NCBI GenBank assembly: GCA_012064415.1
Contig: SSNU01000030.1
Span: 230,980 to 294,979, forward strand
Source: Gyrodactylus bullatarudis
Lineage: Eukaryota > Platyhelminthes > Monogenea > Gyrodactylidea > Gyrodactylidae
Direction: 5' to 3'
Length of the DNA stretch: 64,000 bases
The notes beneath the pieces were generated by a model, which was not told where the DNA came from, ran no database searches, and saw only the letters and a list, made by a program, of their open reading frames with translations. Positions 1-11,491 of this stretch are shown piece after piece. Both the position numbers and the translations under genes were made by a program. Every line of letters begins with the position of its first letter. Position 1 is the first letter of the stretch.

Positions 1-45
1 GAAAAATATTCAAAAAATTTATTTTTATTTAATCAAAAATATTTC

Positions 46-257
46 TCATTCTTTGATATTATTTGTTGTAGATCCATCATTCTGCTCATTATCATCATCA
101 TTTATTTTCTTGCCAGCTCTATCAAAAATTTTGTCCAGTATATCATGAAGATGTCCTCTTAAATCAAAGCCTCTCTTCTGAATCGTACTAGCAGTACATT
201 TTATTTTGTTAGGGTGGAAAATACATATAAGAAACACCAAGATTATGCAGTATTTCA
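46..257 (-). CDS. Small secreted peptide precursor (70 aa), neuropeptide-like layout
   Basis: I do not recognise a family. The first ATG is at 257 and an in-frame TAG lies at 279-277, so the start is well bounded. Residues 1-21 form a hydrophobic signal peptide (Lys-Tyr then a Cys/Ile/Leu/Val/Phe core). A Lys-Arg pair follows at residues 28-29, then 19 residues (GFDLRGHLHDILDKIFDRA), then Gly-Lys-Lys, then an Asp/Asn-rich acidic tail to the stop. Dibasic site, amphipathic segment, Gly and dibasic site is the classic pattern of a prohormone giving a C-terminally amidated peptide; a secreted antimicrobial peptide is also possible. The gene lies just downstream of CDK8 on the same strand. A GTGAGT donor at the CDK8 3' end and an AG at 278-277 would join in phase 0, so this could instead be a CDK8 tail exon, but the signal peptide argues against that. 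Confidence 0.5.
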
Positions 258-350
258 TTTTTTTAATTTTCAACACCTAATACAATTCTAATATTTATAT
301 TTATTTCAGTTCAGTATGCAATAGTGCAAAACTGGTTCATGGTTGAAACA

Positions 351-1857
351 TTAATGCTGTAGAGCTTTAAAGAAAAATGTAAAACTCACCATTCGCATAG
401 TCTGATTTTGTTGTAAGGTAATATTTGGTGGTTGTTGATGGGGGTTTGATCGATGAGGTTGCTGCGCCGCAATTCTATTCCCTGTTGATGCGTTTGCATT
501 TTGATTTGATGGTGCAGTTTGGTTCATAATCATTTGAGGATTTCTTTGAATCTGATGATTATTCTGTGACATGTCACTAGGGTGTTGAGCCTGACTTCTG
601 AAGTGACCTTGTTGATTCTGTTGGACCTGCTGCTGCTGTTGTTGGTGATGATGCTTATCTTTATCATCGTTATTGTCATCCTCTATGATGTATTCCCTCT
701 TTGGATATGGAATAGGAATATTTCCAAATACACTGAAACAGAGATTAGTTTTAGAATTACTCATCATCTGGTTTAGGTCCCTCTTTAAAATAGAAATCAA
801 GCATTGCCTTATCAGCAGTTATCCTTCTATTGGGGTCCATCGTCAACATTTTGTTAAGCTAAGAAAGAAAAAGTATTTTCAAAGATAAAGAACCTAAAAG
901 TAGATTTATCTAACAAACCAAATTAAGTTCTTTTTCAGTAATTCGAAATTTTTTCTCATCCAAATAATTTTCTAATGAATATTTTCCATAGTTTTTTTTT
1001 GTAATAGCATCCCTCATGAGTTGATGAAATTCAGGCATTTTTTTCATATCAACCCAGACTTCTTCTGTAGGATATCCCATAACACGGAAAATTCTCTCTA
1101 ATTGTTCCTTGTGATATGGAGTGCTTGTTTTAATATCCTCTTGACGACAATGAAAGATTGGTTCAAAGGTAAGGAGTTCGGCAAATATACACCCGATAGC
1201 CCAAATATCGATTGCTTTGGTATAGTGTCTTGATCCTAGAAGTAACTCGGGTGCTCTGTACCAAAAAGTTACAACAACAGGATCCAAGTCAGCAAGAGGT
1301 TTGAGAGGCTGAGAAATCTGTCTTGCAAATCCCATATCAGCTATTTTGACCCTGCCTCTTTCGTTGCCTTCCCCCATAACTAAAATATTGGCTGGTTTTA
1401 AATCTCTATGAAGAACCCAATTATCATGAAGGTATCTGATCCCATCCAGGATTTGATACATTAGACTCTTAACCATGTTAGGATATACTTGTAAAGGAGT
1501 TTTGTTAGCCTTCGAAGTTCTGTGGAATTTAATTATGTGCCAGAGATCATGTTCAGCGTAATCAAAAAGCAGCCAAACACGTCGAACTTGATGATTTAAG
1601 AAAACTCTTTGAATAGTTATCAAATTAGGATGCCTCAATTCTCTTAAAAGAGAGATTTCACGACAGACTGACATACTAAGTCCTGTTCCTTCAATTTGCT
1701 TTAATGCATATTCTCGGTTATCGGATGAATTTCTTCGTTTAGCCTTGTAAACTGAACCATAGGTACCTCTTCCAACTTTACAATGTTCATACTCAAAGCT
1801 GTCTTCGACTCGTTCTCGTTTTCTTGAGAGATAATTCTTGAATTCTACATCCACCAT
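351..1857 (-). CDS. CDK8: Cyclin-dependent kinase 8 (Mediator kinase module)
   Basis: Nuclear Ser/Thr kinase of the Mediator kinase module, paired with cyclin C. Exons: 919-1857, 761-858 and 732 down to a stop at 351. Introns are 859-918 (60 nt) and 733-760 (28 nt). Visible motifs are the Gly-rich loop GRGTYGSVY, catalytic Lys in YALKQIE, the SMSxCRE helix (SMSVCREI; this family usually has Ala), [10 protein letters not shown], the CDK8-type DMG in place of DFG (KIADMGFAR), and [24 protein letters not shown]. After the kinase fold come [14 protein letters not shown] and a Gln/Asn/His-rich tail, as in animal CDK8. The reading gives about 472 aa. A good donor (GTGAGT at 389) lies just before the last 12 codons, so the true C-terminus may use another exon. 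Start ATG at 1857 aligns with the usual N-terminus. It is divergent from GTPBP10, sharing a 242-bp spacer. Confidence 0.95.
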
Positions 1858-2099
1858 TCAGAAAAGTGCAGTTATTGAAACACTTTTCAATATTGTCATA
1901 ACTTGAAATTGGTGTTTTAATGGATAAATATTACAACTAAATCAACTGACAGTTGAACTGAAAACTCTTACCTGAGAAAAAATGCATAGATCCTTCCTTT
2001 GAGCACCCAGAAATTACTCTATCAACAAAAATCAAAATCAATGAACATTAAACCAAAAGCTCTTGGTTATTCTGTAAATTTTATTTAGAATATTACTTA

Positions 2100-3256
2100 A
2101 TGAAGATAAGACCCTTTTTGGATAAATTAAGAATTGTTGCTGAAGGTGGAAAAGGAGGAGACGGCTGTATTTCGTTCGAAAGATTGTTCTGCAATCCTCA
2201 TGGTGGCCCAAGTGGAGGAGATGGAGGCCATGGTGGACATGTCATTCTTAAGGGATGTCATAACATTTTTGATCTAAGCTCAGTGAAATCCCAACTAAAA
2301 GCCGCTAATGGAGAATCCGGTTACTCTAAAAACCAGTGTGGAAAAAATGGTTCCCATCTCATCATTAAAGTAGTGAATTTGATTAATATTTCTCAATTTA
2401 GGTGCCTTATGGAACACAAATTCTCAACCAGGAAATGTTCATAACTAGTAGAATTCCAAACGGATTAGAAGAAATTACAAATACGTCCCCCACAAGAATC
2501 ATTGCTAGAGGAGGTTCAGGAGGAAAGGGAAATGCTTTTATATTCCAAGCATCTCGGACAGAATCTAAAGACCGATTTTCAATGACAAATGCAGATAAAT
2601 TTAGGATCGCAGAACGTGGTGCCAATGGTGAAATTTCAAGAATCGTATTGCGTTTGAACAAATTTGCTGATCTAGGTTTAATAGGAGCGCCAAATGTAGG
2701 AAAATCAACAATTCTCAGATCCATTACAAGAGCAAGACCGAAAATAGGTCCTTATCCATTTACTACTGTTAAGCCTAATATTGGAATCATCCCTTCATTT
2801 AGCAGAGATAAAAACCATGGTGTTTCAATAGCTGATCTGCCCGGAATTATTTCTGGTTCGTCACTCGGTTATGGTATGGGTCAAGAATTTTTGAGTCTAA
2901 TCGAGGGCTGTCGACTTTTTGGTATTGTTCTCGATTTATCTTTGGATATGGACATTTTCGATCTGGAGCAACGGATCGAAAATCAAATTAACATGATCTT
3001 CTCTGAGATTAATCAGTATAACCCAGATCTCCTCAGATCTGTTAAAAGCTATATAATAATAGCAACAAAATTAGATCTACTAGAGGCTGATTGCGGTTTC
3101 AATCAAATGAGAGATATATCCAAGTCCCTTATTTATAAAAACTTTAAGTTTAAAAATATTGAAATTGACCCGAATAACATTATCGTGATATCTGCTGAAA
3201 AAATGTACTTTTTAGATGAGCTTATACAAAAAATTAAACTACTTTTCTTTGGATAA
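2100..3256 (+). CDS. GTPBP10: Obg-family GTPase, GTP-binding protein 10
   Basis: Obg/CgtA-type GTPase. In animals GTPBP10 acts in mitochondrial large-ribosomal-subunit assembly. Two exons, 2100-2369 and 2402-3256, are joined in phase 0 across a 32-nt intron; 374 aa. The N-terminal glycine-rich Obg fold is clear (EGGKGGDGCISFER, GGPSGGDGGHGG, ARGGSGGKGNAF). The G domain carries G1 GAPNVGKST, G2 in PFTTVKPNIG, G3 DLPG, G4 as ATKLD (Asn of NKxD replaced by Thr) and G5 SAE. No long N-terminal extension or obvious mitochondrial presequence is visible before residue 1. It is divergent from CDK8 and followed by an 836-bp spacer. Confidence 0.93.
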
Positions 3257-4092
3257 AACAATTTTCGTGAATTTTTTGCATCTTCATAGTGAAGAATTCT
3301 CTGATTCATTTTTATTGGTGCAACCAAATGCCTTTTTTTGCCTTATTTCTATGGAGATTCAGAATCATCAGAAACCTTGAAAAACCAAAAAAATTCTCTA
3401 ACAAACTTCTACTAGAAGATAAAATTACCTTTAATGCCTATTTTATGGTATATGCCTTCTTTGCCTTGTTTTTCTGCCTTCAGCATGTTTTGGGCTACCA
3501 AAGTTATTGGAATTTTATTAGTTAATTGTAATTTAACCAATAAGAGAACTTGAGTTGACTAAGTGAAGGCATATTTTCATTATTAGAGATGTAGCCAATT
3601 TCTTATTTAGGACATTTATAATCTTCCGCGGTTAAGTTTGTTGAGCATAGGAAAAATCATAGAGAATTGATGATCTTGAATCAAGATTCTTGATAAGGAA
3701 AACCTAAGGCCTAGTATACGACTAATAGTAGTGCATTTCTAGATTGAAATTTTTAGCTCGATTATTAATAATTCACTGGTATCATACATGTAGTAAATTG
3801 AGCTTCATCCAACCCTAGTAGTGAACCACTGATTAGTTAAACCTGTGGTAGTAGATTAATACTAATAGTAATCCATATTCCATAATTAAAAATTGCCTGA
3901 TTTCGTCATCAAATTCAGAAGCAGGTGAACTGTAGTCACAACCGTGTAGTGGTTAAGACTCTAGCCGCAAGAGATTGATAAAATACACTGATTAAAATAA
4001 AAAAATACTAAAAGTTGAAAAATCAGATTTTTAAAATCTTGAATAAATTTTTTGTCAATCATTGATATTCGAAATTTGTTTAACGTTTATTA
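3257..4092. other. Intergenic spacer, GTPBP10 to SMYD5
   Basis: 836 bp without a supportable gene. A 78-codon open frame (3289-3525) is Phe/Lys/Asn-rich, matches no family I know, and looks like AT-rich background or repeat debris. At 3941-3975 the stretch beginning ACCGTGTAGTGGTTAAGACT resembles the D-arm/anticodon-stem start of a tRNA and could be the head of a tRNA-derived SINE, but no acceptor stem or T-arm follows. Confidence 0.4.
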
Positions 4093-5381
4093 ATGTTTAA
4101 AATTGATAAAGTTGATGAGCATGTTGGGGTAGGTCTTTTTGCTTCTGCTCCCTTACTTGCTGAAACAGTTATACTTAATGAAGAACCTATTATTTCTGCA
4201 CAATTCTCGTGGTCCAAAACATATGGATATTTGGCGTGTGATTTCTGTCTAAAACCATTAGAAGGCGTGAATCAAAATGTAAGGAGATTAACAAATGACA
4301 ACTCGATTGATTTACCCTATCCAGAATTTTGTCCATTAATAACTCATCCTTCTAAAGTTGAAATTTGCGAAAATTGTCAGACTGTCTATTGTTCAAATAC
4401 TTGTCAAGCTAGAGCTAATGAATTATATCACAATTTAATGTGTTTTTCTCCAAAAAAAGATAACCCAATTACCGAGCTCGATCAAGTTTGGAAAATGATT
4501 CATATGCCACCTGAAACAAGCGCAATAATTTTAGTTTTGAGAATTATTTGCTTATTTTTGAATTCAAAAACAAACCCTCAAGCCAAGGAAGCCAGCGATA
4601 ACTTGGCTGTTTTCAAAAGCGAATTTTCCACAAACTCAAATGAATATTTTCACAAATTAATAGGGAAAAAATTTGACACTGAAAGAGATAGCTTATTAAA
4701 CGGTATTAGAGAAGCAATCAAATATATTCTGCAAGAAAAGTTTGGTCTAATAAATCAGATCGATCAAGATAATTTCCTGAAAGAATGTCAAGTCGAAAAT
4801 TTACTTGATGAGAATGGATTTTGTTCGATTCTTTCTTTATTGGGAAGAAATCAACAGGGCATTTCCACGAGTCCCCTCAGCAAATGGAGAATGGCAGTAG
4901 AACATAAACTCTTGAATGAGTCAGAAGATAAATTCAATCAGTTTCAAAGTCAAATTGATGATCTATACGAAAGACTTGATGAAACTGTCGGCCAATTTCT
5001 TGATTCAGAAGGAGTTGGTCTGTATAAAACACAACGTAAGTTTCAAATTATAATATTTGATATTATTTATCTCTCATCTAGATTTTTGTTCTAGACTATC
5101 TAAATCATAGTTGTGAGCCTAATTGTGAAATTAAATTTATAAATTTTAACAATACACTATCATTGACTGCTCTGAGGGATATTGAAATAGGTGAAGAATT
5201 AACAATTTCATACCTTGATGAATGTGAACTTGAATGTTCAACCAGACGACGTCAAAAGTTTCTGCTAGAAAATTATCTTTTCCAATGCAAGTGTTCGAAA
5301 TGTTTGAAAAGTCCTCCTCTTGATAATGAATCACTTTCATCTGACGACGAGGATTCCCATTACAATATGGATTGTAATTGA
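4093..5381 (+). CDS. SMYD5: SET and MYND domain protein 5 (protein-lysine methyltransferase)
   Basis: SMYD5-type lysine methyltransferase using S-adenosylmethionine. Exons are 4093-5035 and 5095-5381, joined in phase 1 across a 59-nt intron (GTAAGT...CTAG); 409 aa. The split SET domain starts at residue ~10. The MYND zinc cluster (residues ~50-117) shows ACDFC, CENC, YCSNTC and a later His and Cys. The SMYD5-specific block SLLGRNQQGISTSPLS is clear. The second exon completes the catalytic core with NHSCEPNCE, then GEELTISYLDE and the post-SET Cys cluster CKCSKC, and ends in an acidic tail. The NHSC motif is cut by the intron boundary region, so both exons are needed for activity. A poly(A) signal AATAAA lies just after the stop. 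Confidence 0.93.
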
Positions 5382-5660
5382 AAGAAAAATGTAATTGAAT
5401 AAATATTTTATTTTTGATCTAATTGTCTTCCATCAAGTGCGCAAAGCATAAACTTTGCTCAACAAGGGGTCTCAAATCATACTTTTTAAAGCGTCATAAA
5501 TAAAAATATCATTTATTAGACAGGATGGCACAAATAATTGGATGAGTTTTGCGCATTTAAGCGACAGTATTCTTGTCAATCTAGATAGAATGTGAATGAG
5601 TCATGAATTTTCATAATACACTAATTAATCAAATAGAAATCAATAATAAAAACAAAAATT

Positions 5661-6615
5661 TCACCCTTGAAAGTATTCAAAGTTGGATAGATTCGATGTG
5701 AAACAGGGGTTGAATAGGGAAATTGGGCTTTGATGGGATTTTTTCACGCAAGAATGACACATATAGGCAGGGTGTTTGGGTTTTTGAAGATAAGGAGAGC
5801 ATTTAATGCTTTGGTCATTGATGTAATGACAATCCTTAATTATGGGAGTTTTAGATTCATGAATTTGATGATAATTAGTAATTTTCCTCTCTGATCTTGA
5901 TCTGTTCACATATTTTCCTTGATTCTTTTTGCTAGAAATTTTCTCAAAGTCCTTAATTCGATCTGCAACAGAATTGAATTTCAATTGACAGTCATCATCG
6001 TTTTCGGGTATTTTTAGAGTATCATTTGATTCACTTCTATGAATGCCATTATTGTATAAACACAAACAATTTTTATGCTTTTGTCGATTTGAAATATCTG
6101 TCAAAAGCCGTGTCTTTTCAATTTCGAGCTTTTTTGCAATATCATTAAATAAATTGATGCCGAATTCAACTTTTTGAAGAGGTTCGTCCATCATGTATAC
6201 TTTTTCTTGGTAACAGTAACCCTTAACATTGTCTGAGTTCTCTTTTTTGAATAAATCTTCTTCTGATTCATATGATCTTGATCCATTATTTTTAAGAAAT
6301 TGTACATGATTTTCTAACAGACGACTATTGGAAAGAGATCTATTTCGGAGACGATCATTAAATACCTTATTGAGTTCATTATTACGTAATGTTCCGCCCC
6401 TTAAATTTCATGTTAATAAATTACCCTTTAAAAACTGCTTGAATTTCCTTTACAACATTACGCATGGGTCGTTTTACTTCATCTGCAACTGGTACATAAC
6501 GCATTTGCTTTTCATATATTTCATTCTTATTTGATCTTTCTAATTCCACTTTAAGCAAATTGGGTTTACTTGTGTTAAAAACTTCTTGAAATTGGTAGTT
6601 CCGAGTATTTTCCAT
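5661..6615 (-). CDS. Uncharacterised protein, 309 aa, two exons
   Basis: No family recognised. Exon 1 is 6425-6615 (first ATG of the open frame) and exon 2 is 5661-6399. They are separated by a 25-nt intron that removes an in-frame TAA and restores one reading frame through 310 codons, which supports both the gene and the intron. The protein is hydrophilic and rich in Asn, Lys, Ser and Glu. It has a basic middle block (RLRNRSLSNSRLLENH) and a possible short helical stretch (FNSVADRIKDFEKIS). Paired Cys near the C-terminus (YMCHSC, NPCF) do not form a clear zinc site. No signal peptide or membrane segment is visible. It converges with SMYD5 and is divergent from POLR1B, with 163 bp between the starts. 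Confidence 0.6.
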
Positions 6616-6778
6616 AAATATTTTGGATTCATAAAAATGTATGACCTTCAAAATTAGAATAAACCATTGTCAAAAATTACCCAGAATTTTGTTGTTTTTA
6701 ATGAATTAAAATTTGAAAAAATTTCATGATTACAAATTCTTAGATTACAATTATCATTCTATCGCAAAGCTTCATAAA

Positions 6779-9700
6779 ATGGAAGATATTTCTCGAATTC
6801 ATGTTGATTCTTTCAATCATATGATAACTGATGGTATCAGAAAACTTGTCAAGGTAACATGATCTTTAATCCTACTAGTATTCTGATATTTACTCAACGT
6901 ATATTGGAGATAATTTTATCGAGCTGAGTCTTGATAATATCGAAATTCAAAAACCAACTAATCAAGGTTCTAATTCTCCCCTTTATCCTCACGAATGTCG
7001 ACGAGCTGGCTGGTCTTATGGGTCGAAGGCTTATGCTCAAGTTAATATTAGATTTAATGGCACTTCTCAAGGAGTCATCGATGTTTTTTTGGGAGAAATT
7101 CCAATGATGGTAAAATCTAAATTATGTAACCTACATAATATTCCCAAAAATGAACTTCCCCACCACCTTGAAGAAGAAGATGAGCTAGGTGGATACTTCA
7201 TTATAAATGGTAGGGAACGAATTCTCCGATTACTTGTTGCACCCCGAAAAAATTTTCCCATGTCAATCAAGCGTCCTTCCTTTAAAAAGAAAGGTGATGG
7301 TTTTACTGAACACGCAATTGCTCTAAAATCTGTCAGAGAAGACGAAATGACATCATTGATGATGATGCATTGGAGAACAATAGGTGAACCCATGATAACT
7401 TTGGTTGTAATGAATCAGCAGTTTTATATTCCATTTTCTTTTATCATCCGAGCTCTCTCTGACAAGACTGAAGAAGACATATTTTATGATATTAGAAGAG
7501 GTGGTAATCTAAACCTTTCCTTGGAAGAAGCAGCTTTATGTTGTGTTATGAATTTAAAGGATCCAAAACTCTCAAGCCAGGAATCAGCCTTGAAGTATTT
7601 GGGCTCAACATTTCGTAAAAGGATTCGTGCTAGCACTCATAAATCGGATGTTAATATTGGTAAAGATGTTGTCAAGTAAATTATATTATTCATTGTTGTT
7701 CCTTAGTCGATATATTGTTATCCACACTCCAAATTGGTCAGAAAAACATCATATACTCTGGTGAGTTCTAAATTAGAAAACCTAATTCAAACTAATTAAT
7801 TATTTTATTTCTAATTCTAGTTTCATGTTTCGCAAACTTCATGCAATTGTATCTAATGAATGCTGTGTTGAGAGCAATGAGAATACAATGTTCCAAGAGG
7901 TTATAACCCCATCAAATCTCTATATAAATTTGCTCAGAGTGAGTTATTATTTCAATTTATAGATACTAATTTAACAAGTTTTTCCACTTGAATAGGATCG
8001 AATCATGGTTCTTTTTCGTTCTGGAGTTGAGGGTATTGTTTATGAATCAAGAAAGAAGAAAGTTACATCTTTACCTCGTCTTAGTAAGCCATAAAATCAA
8101 TCATAAAATTTTAAATATTTTACCATCTTTTATAAATTCTAGGCTCAATCCAGGCAGCTCTTGTCCGGAGAGGAGAAGAAGTGGCCCAATATATGAATTA
8201 TTTTTTGTCAACTGGAAATTTTCCTGCTCTCACCTATTACCTATTGCCTGCAATGTTTAATGGCCAATCAGCTGGAATATCTGTCCCGTTGGATAACATA
8301 AATTTTCTCAGATGTGCTGCCATGTTCCGTTCGATACATCGGGGAGCTACTTATAATGATATGCGAACAACTGATGTTAGAAAACTTATGCCAGAGGCTT
8401 ATGGATTTATATGTCCTGTCCACACACCGGATGGTGCTCCTTGTGGCCTTCTTAATCATTTAGCTGAACCAGTTCAAGTAGTAACTAACATCATGTGTAA
8501 TGAGAAAATAAGTGAACTCTCTAAATGGCTATCAAAAAATCGACTAAGATCTGTCGAATATGTCAGAAATCTTGTTAGTCATACTGAGTTGACTAATTCT
8601 ATCGTGGTGATGCTAGATGGTCGAATTTTGGGATGGTGCCCCTCAATAGTCGATGCAAAAAAATTGGAAGCTGAACTAAGAGCCGCTAAAATTGGTCATA
8701 AAGATGGTAATATTCCTAAAGAACTTTTGGATCTAATCCCATTTCATATGGAGATAATTCTCGTTTTACCAACTGAAGCAGCATCTCAATTTCCTGGTCT
8801 ATTCCTGTTCACAGGCAATGCTCGTCTAATTAGACCAGTTCACAACCTTATGAGAACCAAAGGAGAATTAACTGAAAGTACAGATATTGAATGGATAGGA
8901 ACTTTTGAGCAAGCATACCTGGACATTCCTGTCAATCTGGCTGAACTTTACGAGCGACCTCTAGATTTACGCAGTCATATGGAAATATCACCAGAAATGA
9001 TTTTCAGTGTCGTTGCCAGCTTTACTCCTTATCCTGACTTTAATCAATCACCTAGGAATATGTATCAGTGTCAGATGATTAAACAAAGTATGGGCCATGC
9101 TTCTTATTCTTGGCGTTACAGATCTGATGCGAAAGCATATCGTCTATTGGAAGTTCAGAAACCTATGGTTCGCACCAAAACCTATGACAAATATGAAATG
9201 GAAAAATATCCTATTGGTTTCAATGCCATTGTTGCTGTCATATCTTACACTGGCTATGATATGGAAGATGCTATGATCATAAACAAGTCTTCTTACGATC
9301 GAGGTTTTGCAAATGCATGTATTTACAAATCAGAATTTATCGATTTGTCATTCCTTCTTAAGAAAGAAGGTCAAATGATCACTAGGAAAAAAAGCGAAGA
9401 ACTTGATTTTGATTGTCCATTTAAATTTGGACTTATTGATGGTAAAAAGTATGAAGGAATAGACATAGATGGTTTTCCCCCTGTTGGTACGAAAGTAATT
9501 CCTCATGAATCCATCTTATATGTGTATTATCGAGTTGATACTGGCCATGTAAAGATTAATCTTTACGAAGGTAACGAACCAGCCTATATTGAATGTGTTT
9601 CTATCAATGGATCGCTTTCAAAGGCCACCATTACCTTGAGAGTGGAGAGGAGACCTGACATAGGAGACAAGTATAGCAGTAGACATGGCCAAAAAGGTAT

Positions 9701-10708
9701 CAACTCAATACTCCTCCCGCGTGTTGACATGCCCTGGAGTATTGACTCTGGCATGGTTCCTGATATCATATTTAATCCTCACGGATTTCCCACTCGTATG
9801 ACAATCGGTATGATGGTGGAATTCATCGCGGGAAAGTCAGCTGCTATCTATGGTAAAAAGATTGACTGCACTGCTTTCAGTACAAATGAAGATAACCCTC
9901 CTTATTATGAACATGCTGAAGATCTAAAAAAGGCTGGTTTCAACTACTGGGGCACTGAAACTCTCATTTCAGGTACTACTGGTAAACAAATAGAAGCAGA
10001 AATCTTTATGGGAATGGTCTATTATCAAAGATTACGTCATATGGTGGCAGATAAATATCAAGTGAGATCCACAGGCAGATTCGACCCTGTCCTTAGACAA
10101 CCACTCAAAGGTCGTAAAGTTCAAGGTGGTATGCGTTTAGGTGAGATGGAACGGGATTGTCTACTGTCCCACGGAATTGTGTTCTCTTTACAAGATCGTT
10201 TCTTTGATTCCAATTGTGATCGTGTGACAGTGAGTATCTAAATTGTTATTTTCAACTGATAAGATATTTCCAACAATAAGATTTCATGAGTAAAATAGTT
10301 TTTAAAGAAAATATATAGAAAAAATACATGTCAAATTTTATTAAGGTTATAGTCTGCAAAAATTGTAATTCCCTCGTGCACTCAGAAACACTCAAGGAAG
10401 ACCAAGACAAATGGATGAGAAAGAACCAAGTTCACATTCATAAGCACAATACCATGTTGTATCGGTGTAGATTTTGCAATACAAGCACAACTATGAATTC
10501 AAATATCACTGAGAATGAATCTAAAAATTGGTCCGGTGATGAGGAAAATATTATGGACATGGACTCAGACAAAAGAAGGACAAAATGTATTGATTCTCGA
10601 AATATGACCGGCTTACGAATAATTGAAGTTACAGCAGCTTTTCGTTATCTCACCTATGAATTATCCTTGATGAATATTAGAACAAAACTTGAATTCAGTG
10701 AAATTTGA
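6779..10708 (+). CDS. POLR1B: RNA polymerase I second-largest subunit (RPA135)
   Basis: Catalytic beta-like subunit of nucleolar RNA polymerase I, which transcribes pre-rRNA. Seven exons: 6779-6853, 6879-7675, 7707-7760, 7821-7938, 7996-8083, 8143-10229 and 10346-10708; all junctions are in phase; 1193 aa. Introns are 25, 31, 60, 57, 59 and 116 nt. Pol I-specific blocks include GEIPMMVKSKLCNLHN, GGYFIINGRERILR and PRKNFPM. Universal beta-subunit motifs are CPVHTPDGAPCGLLNHL, GYDMEDAMIINKSSYDRG, GDKYSSRHGQKG and the anchor region VQGGMRLGEMERDCLLSHG. The last exon carries the zinc site CKNC...CRFC and ends in a Pol I-like tail (RYLTYELSLMNIRTKL). The first exon (25 codons, MEDISRIHVDSFNHMI) matches the RPA135 N-terminus. 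Confidence 0.96.
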
Positions 10709-10727
10709 AATAAATTTATTTTTTACA

Positions 10728-11092
10728 TTATATTGATATCATATCCATCAAATTCTCGCTGATAATTTTGACATCGCTAATCACAGTTTTTTTGGTTAAA
10801 ATTTCCCAATTAGCCAGAAGAATTGCACTAACTAATTTATCCATTTCCCGATAATCTGTGTACAAGACAAAGTCCAAGTTTCCATTTTCACCTGAGGTCA
10901 GATTCAAAATTTCGATTGGAGTCCTGCCCAAATTCAATGATCCAAAGTTTTCTCTCAGCGATTCTTTGATAGTATTCTCAATGGTGATCTCATGGATGAG
11001 AAGAGAGTTTTCTTCTAGGCAAATGGCCTCCTCAGAAAATTCTAGCTGGCACAGCAGGGCTACTTCCCCATTTCTCTCCTTCTTGTATTTCT
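10728..11092 (-). CDS. Unassigned terminal coding exon (about 120 codons)
   Basis: An open frame of 121 codons runs from an acceptor-like TATATAG at 11,093-11,099 to a stop at 10,728. An in-frame stop sits inside that acceptor and the frame has no ATG near its start, so it must be the 3' exon of something spliced. The sequence (KYKKERNGEVALLCQLEF..., GRTPIEILNL, GNLDFVLYTDYREMDKLVSAILLANW) looks like real globular protein, but I recognise no family. It lies 400 bp downstream of the receptor gene on the same strand. Joining it to the last receptor donor (phase 1) would put it in another frame, so it is not an obvious alternative tail. The upstream exon was not found. Confidence 0.35.
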
Positions 11093-11491
11093 ATATAAAT
11101 GAATATGGTTGAAAGTCAAAAAGTTTAAATCTGAATTGATTTCGTAAGAGAATTAGGAAAGAAACATGAAATTAGGCAATTTATTTATCAAATGAAAAGA
11201 GAACATTAAACTACTGTTTGTTTGAGAATTAACTTTTTAAATGGCAACTAAAATTTTGAGTTTTCTTTCCCCGAAATTGATTCATGCATTTAAATAAACA
11301 GCATTGTCTTGGGAAATTTAATGTAAAATAATATAATACAACAATTAGAATGAGAATAAAAACATGATCCTTATTTAATAACTGTTTGTCATGTGAAAAT
11401 TGTGTGTCATGTTTATTATTAATTATTCGTTAGAGAGTTGATCAAGAGACAGTTCCATACTTGACAGTCAATTTATTGTAAATGAAACATA

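Noticed and set aside
3289..3525. 78-codon plus-strand frame after GTPBP10
   Set aside because: Phe- and Lys-rich, low-complexity translation, no family; typical of AT-rich spacer.
3941..3975. tRNA-like segment
   Set aside because: Only the first part of a tRNA can be matched; no complete cloverleaf can be drawn, so not called as tRNA.
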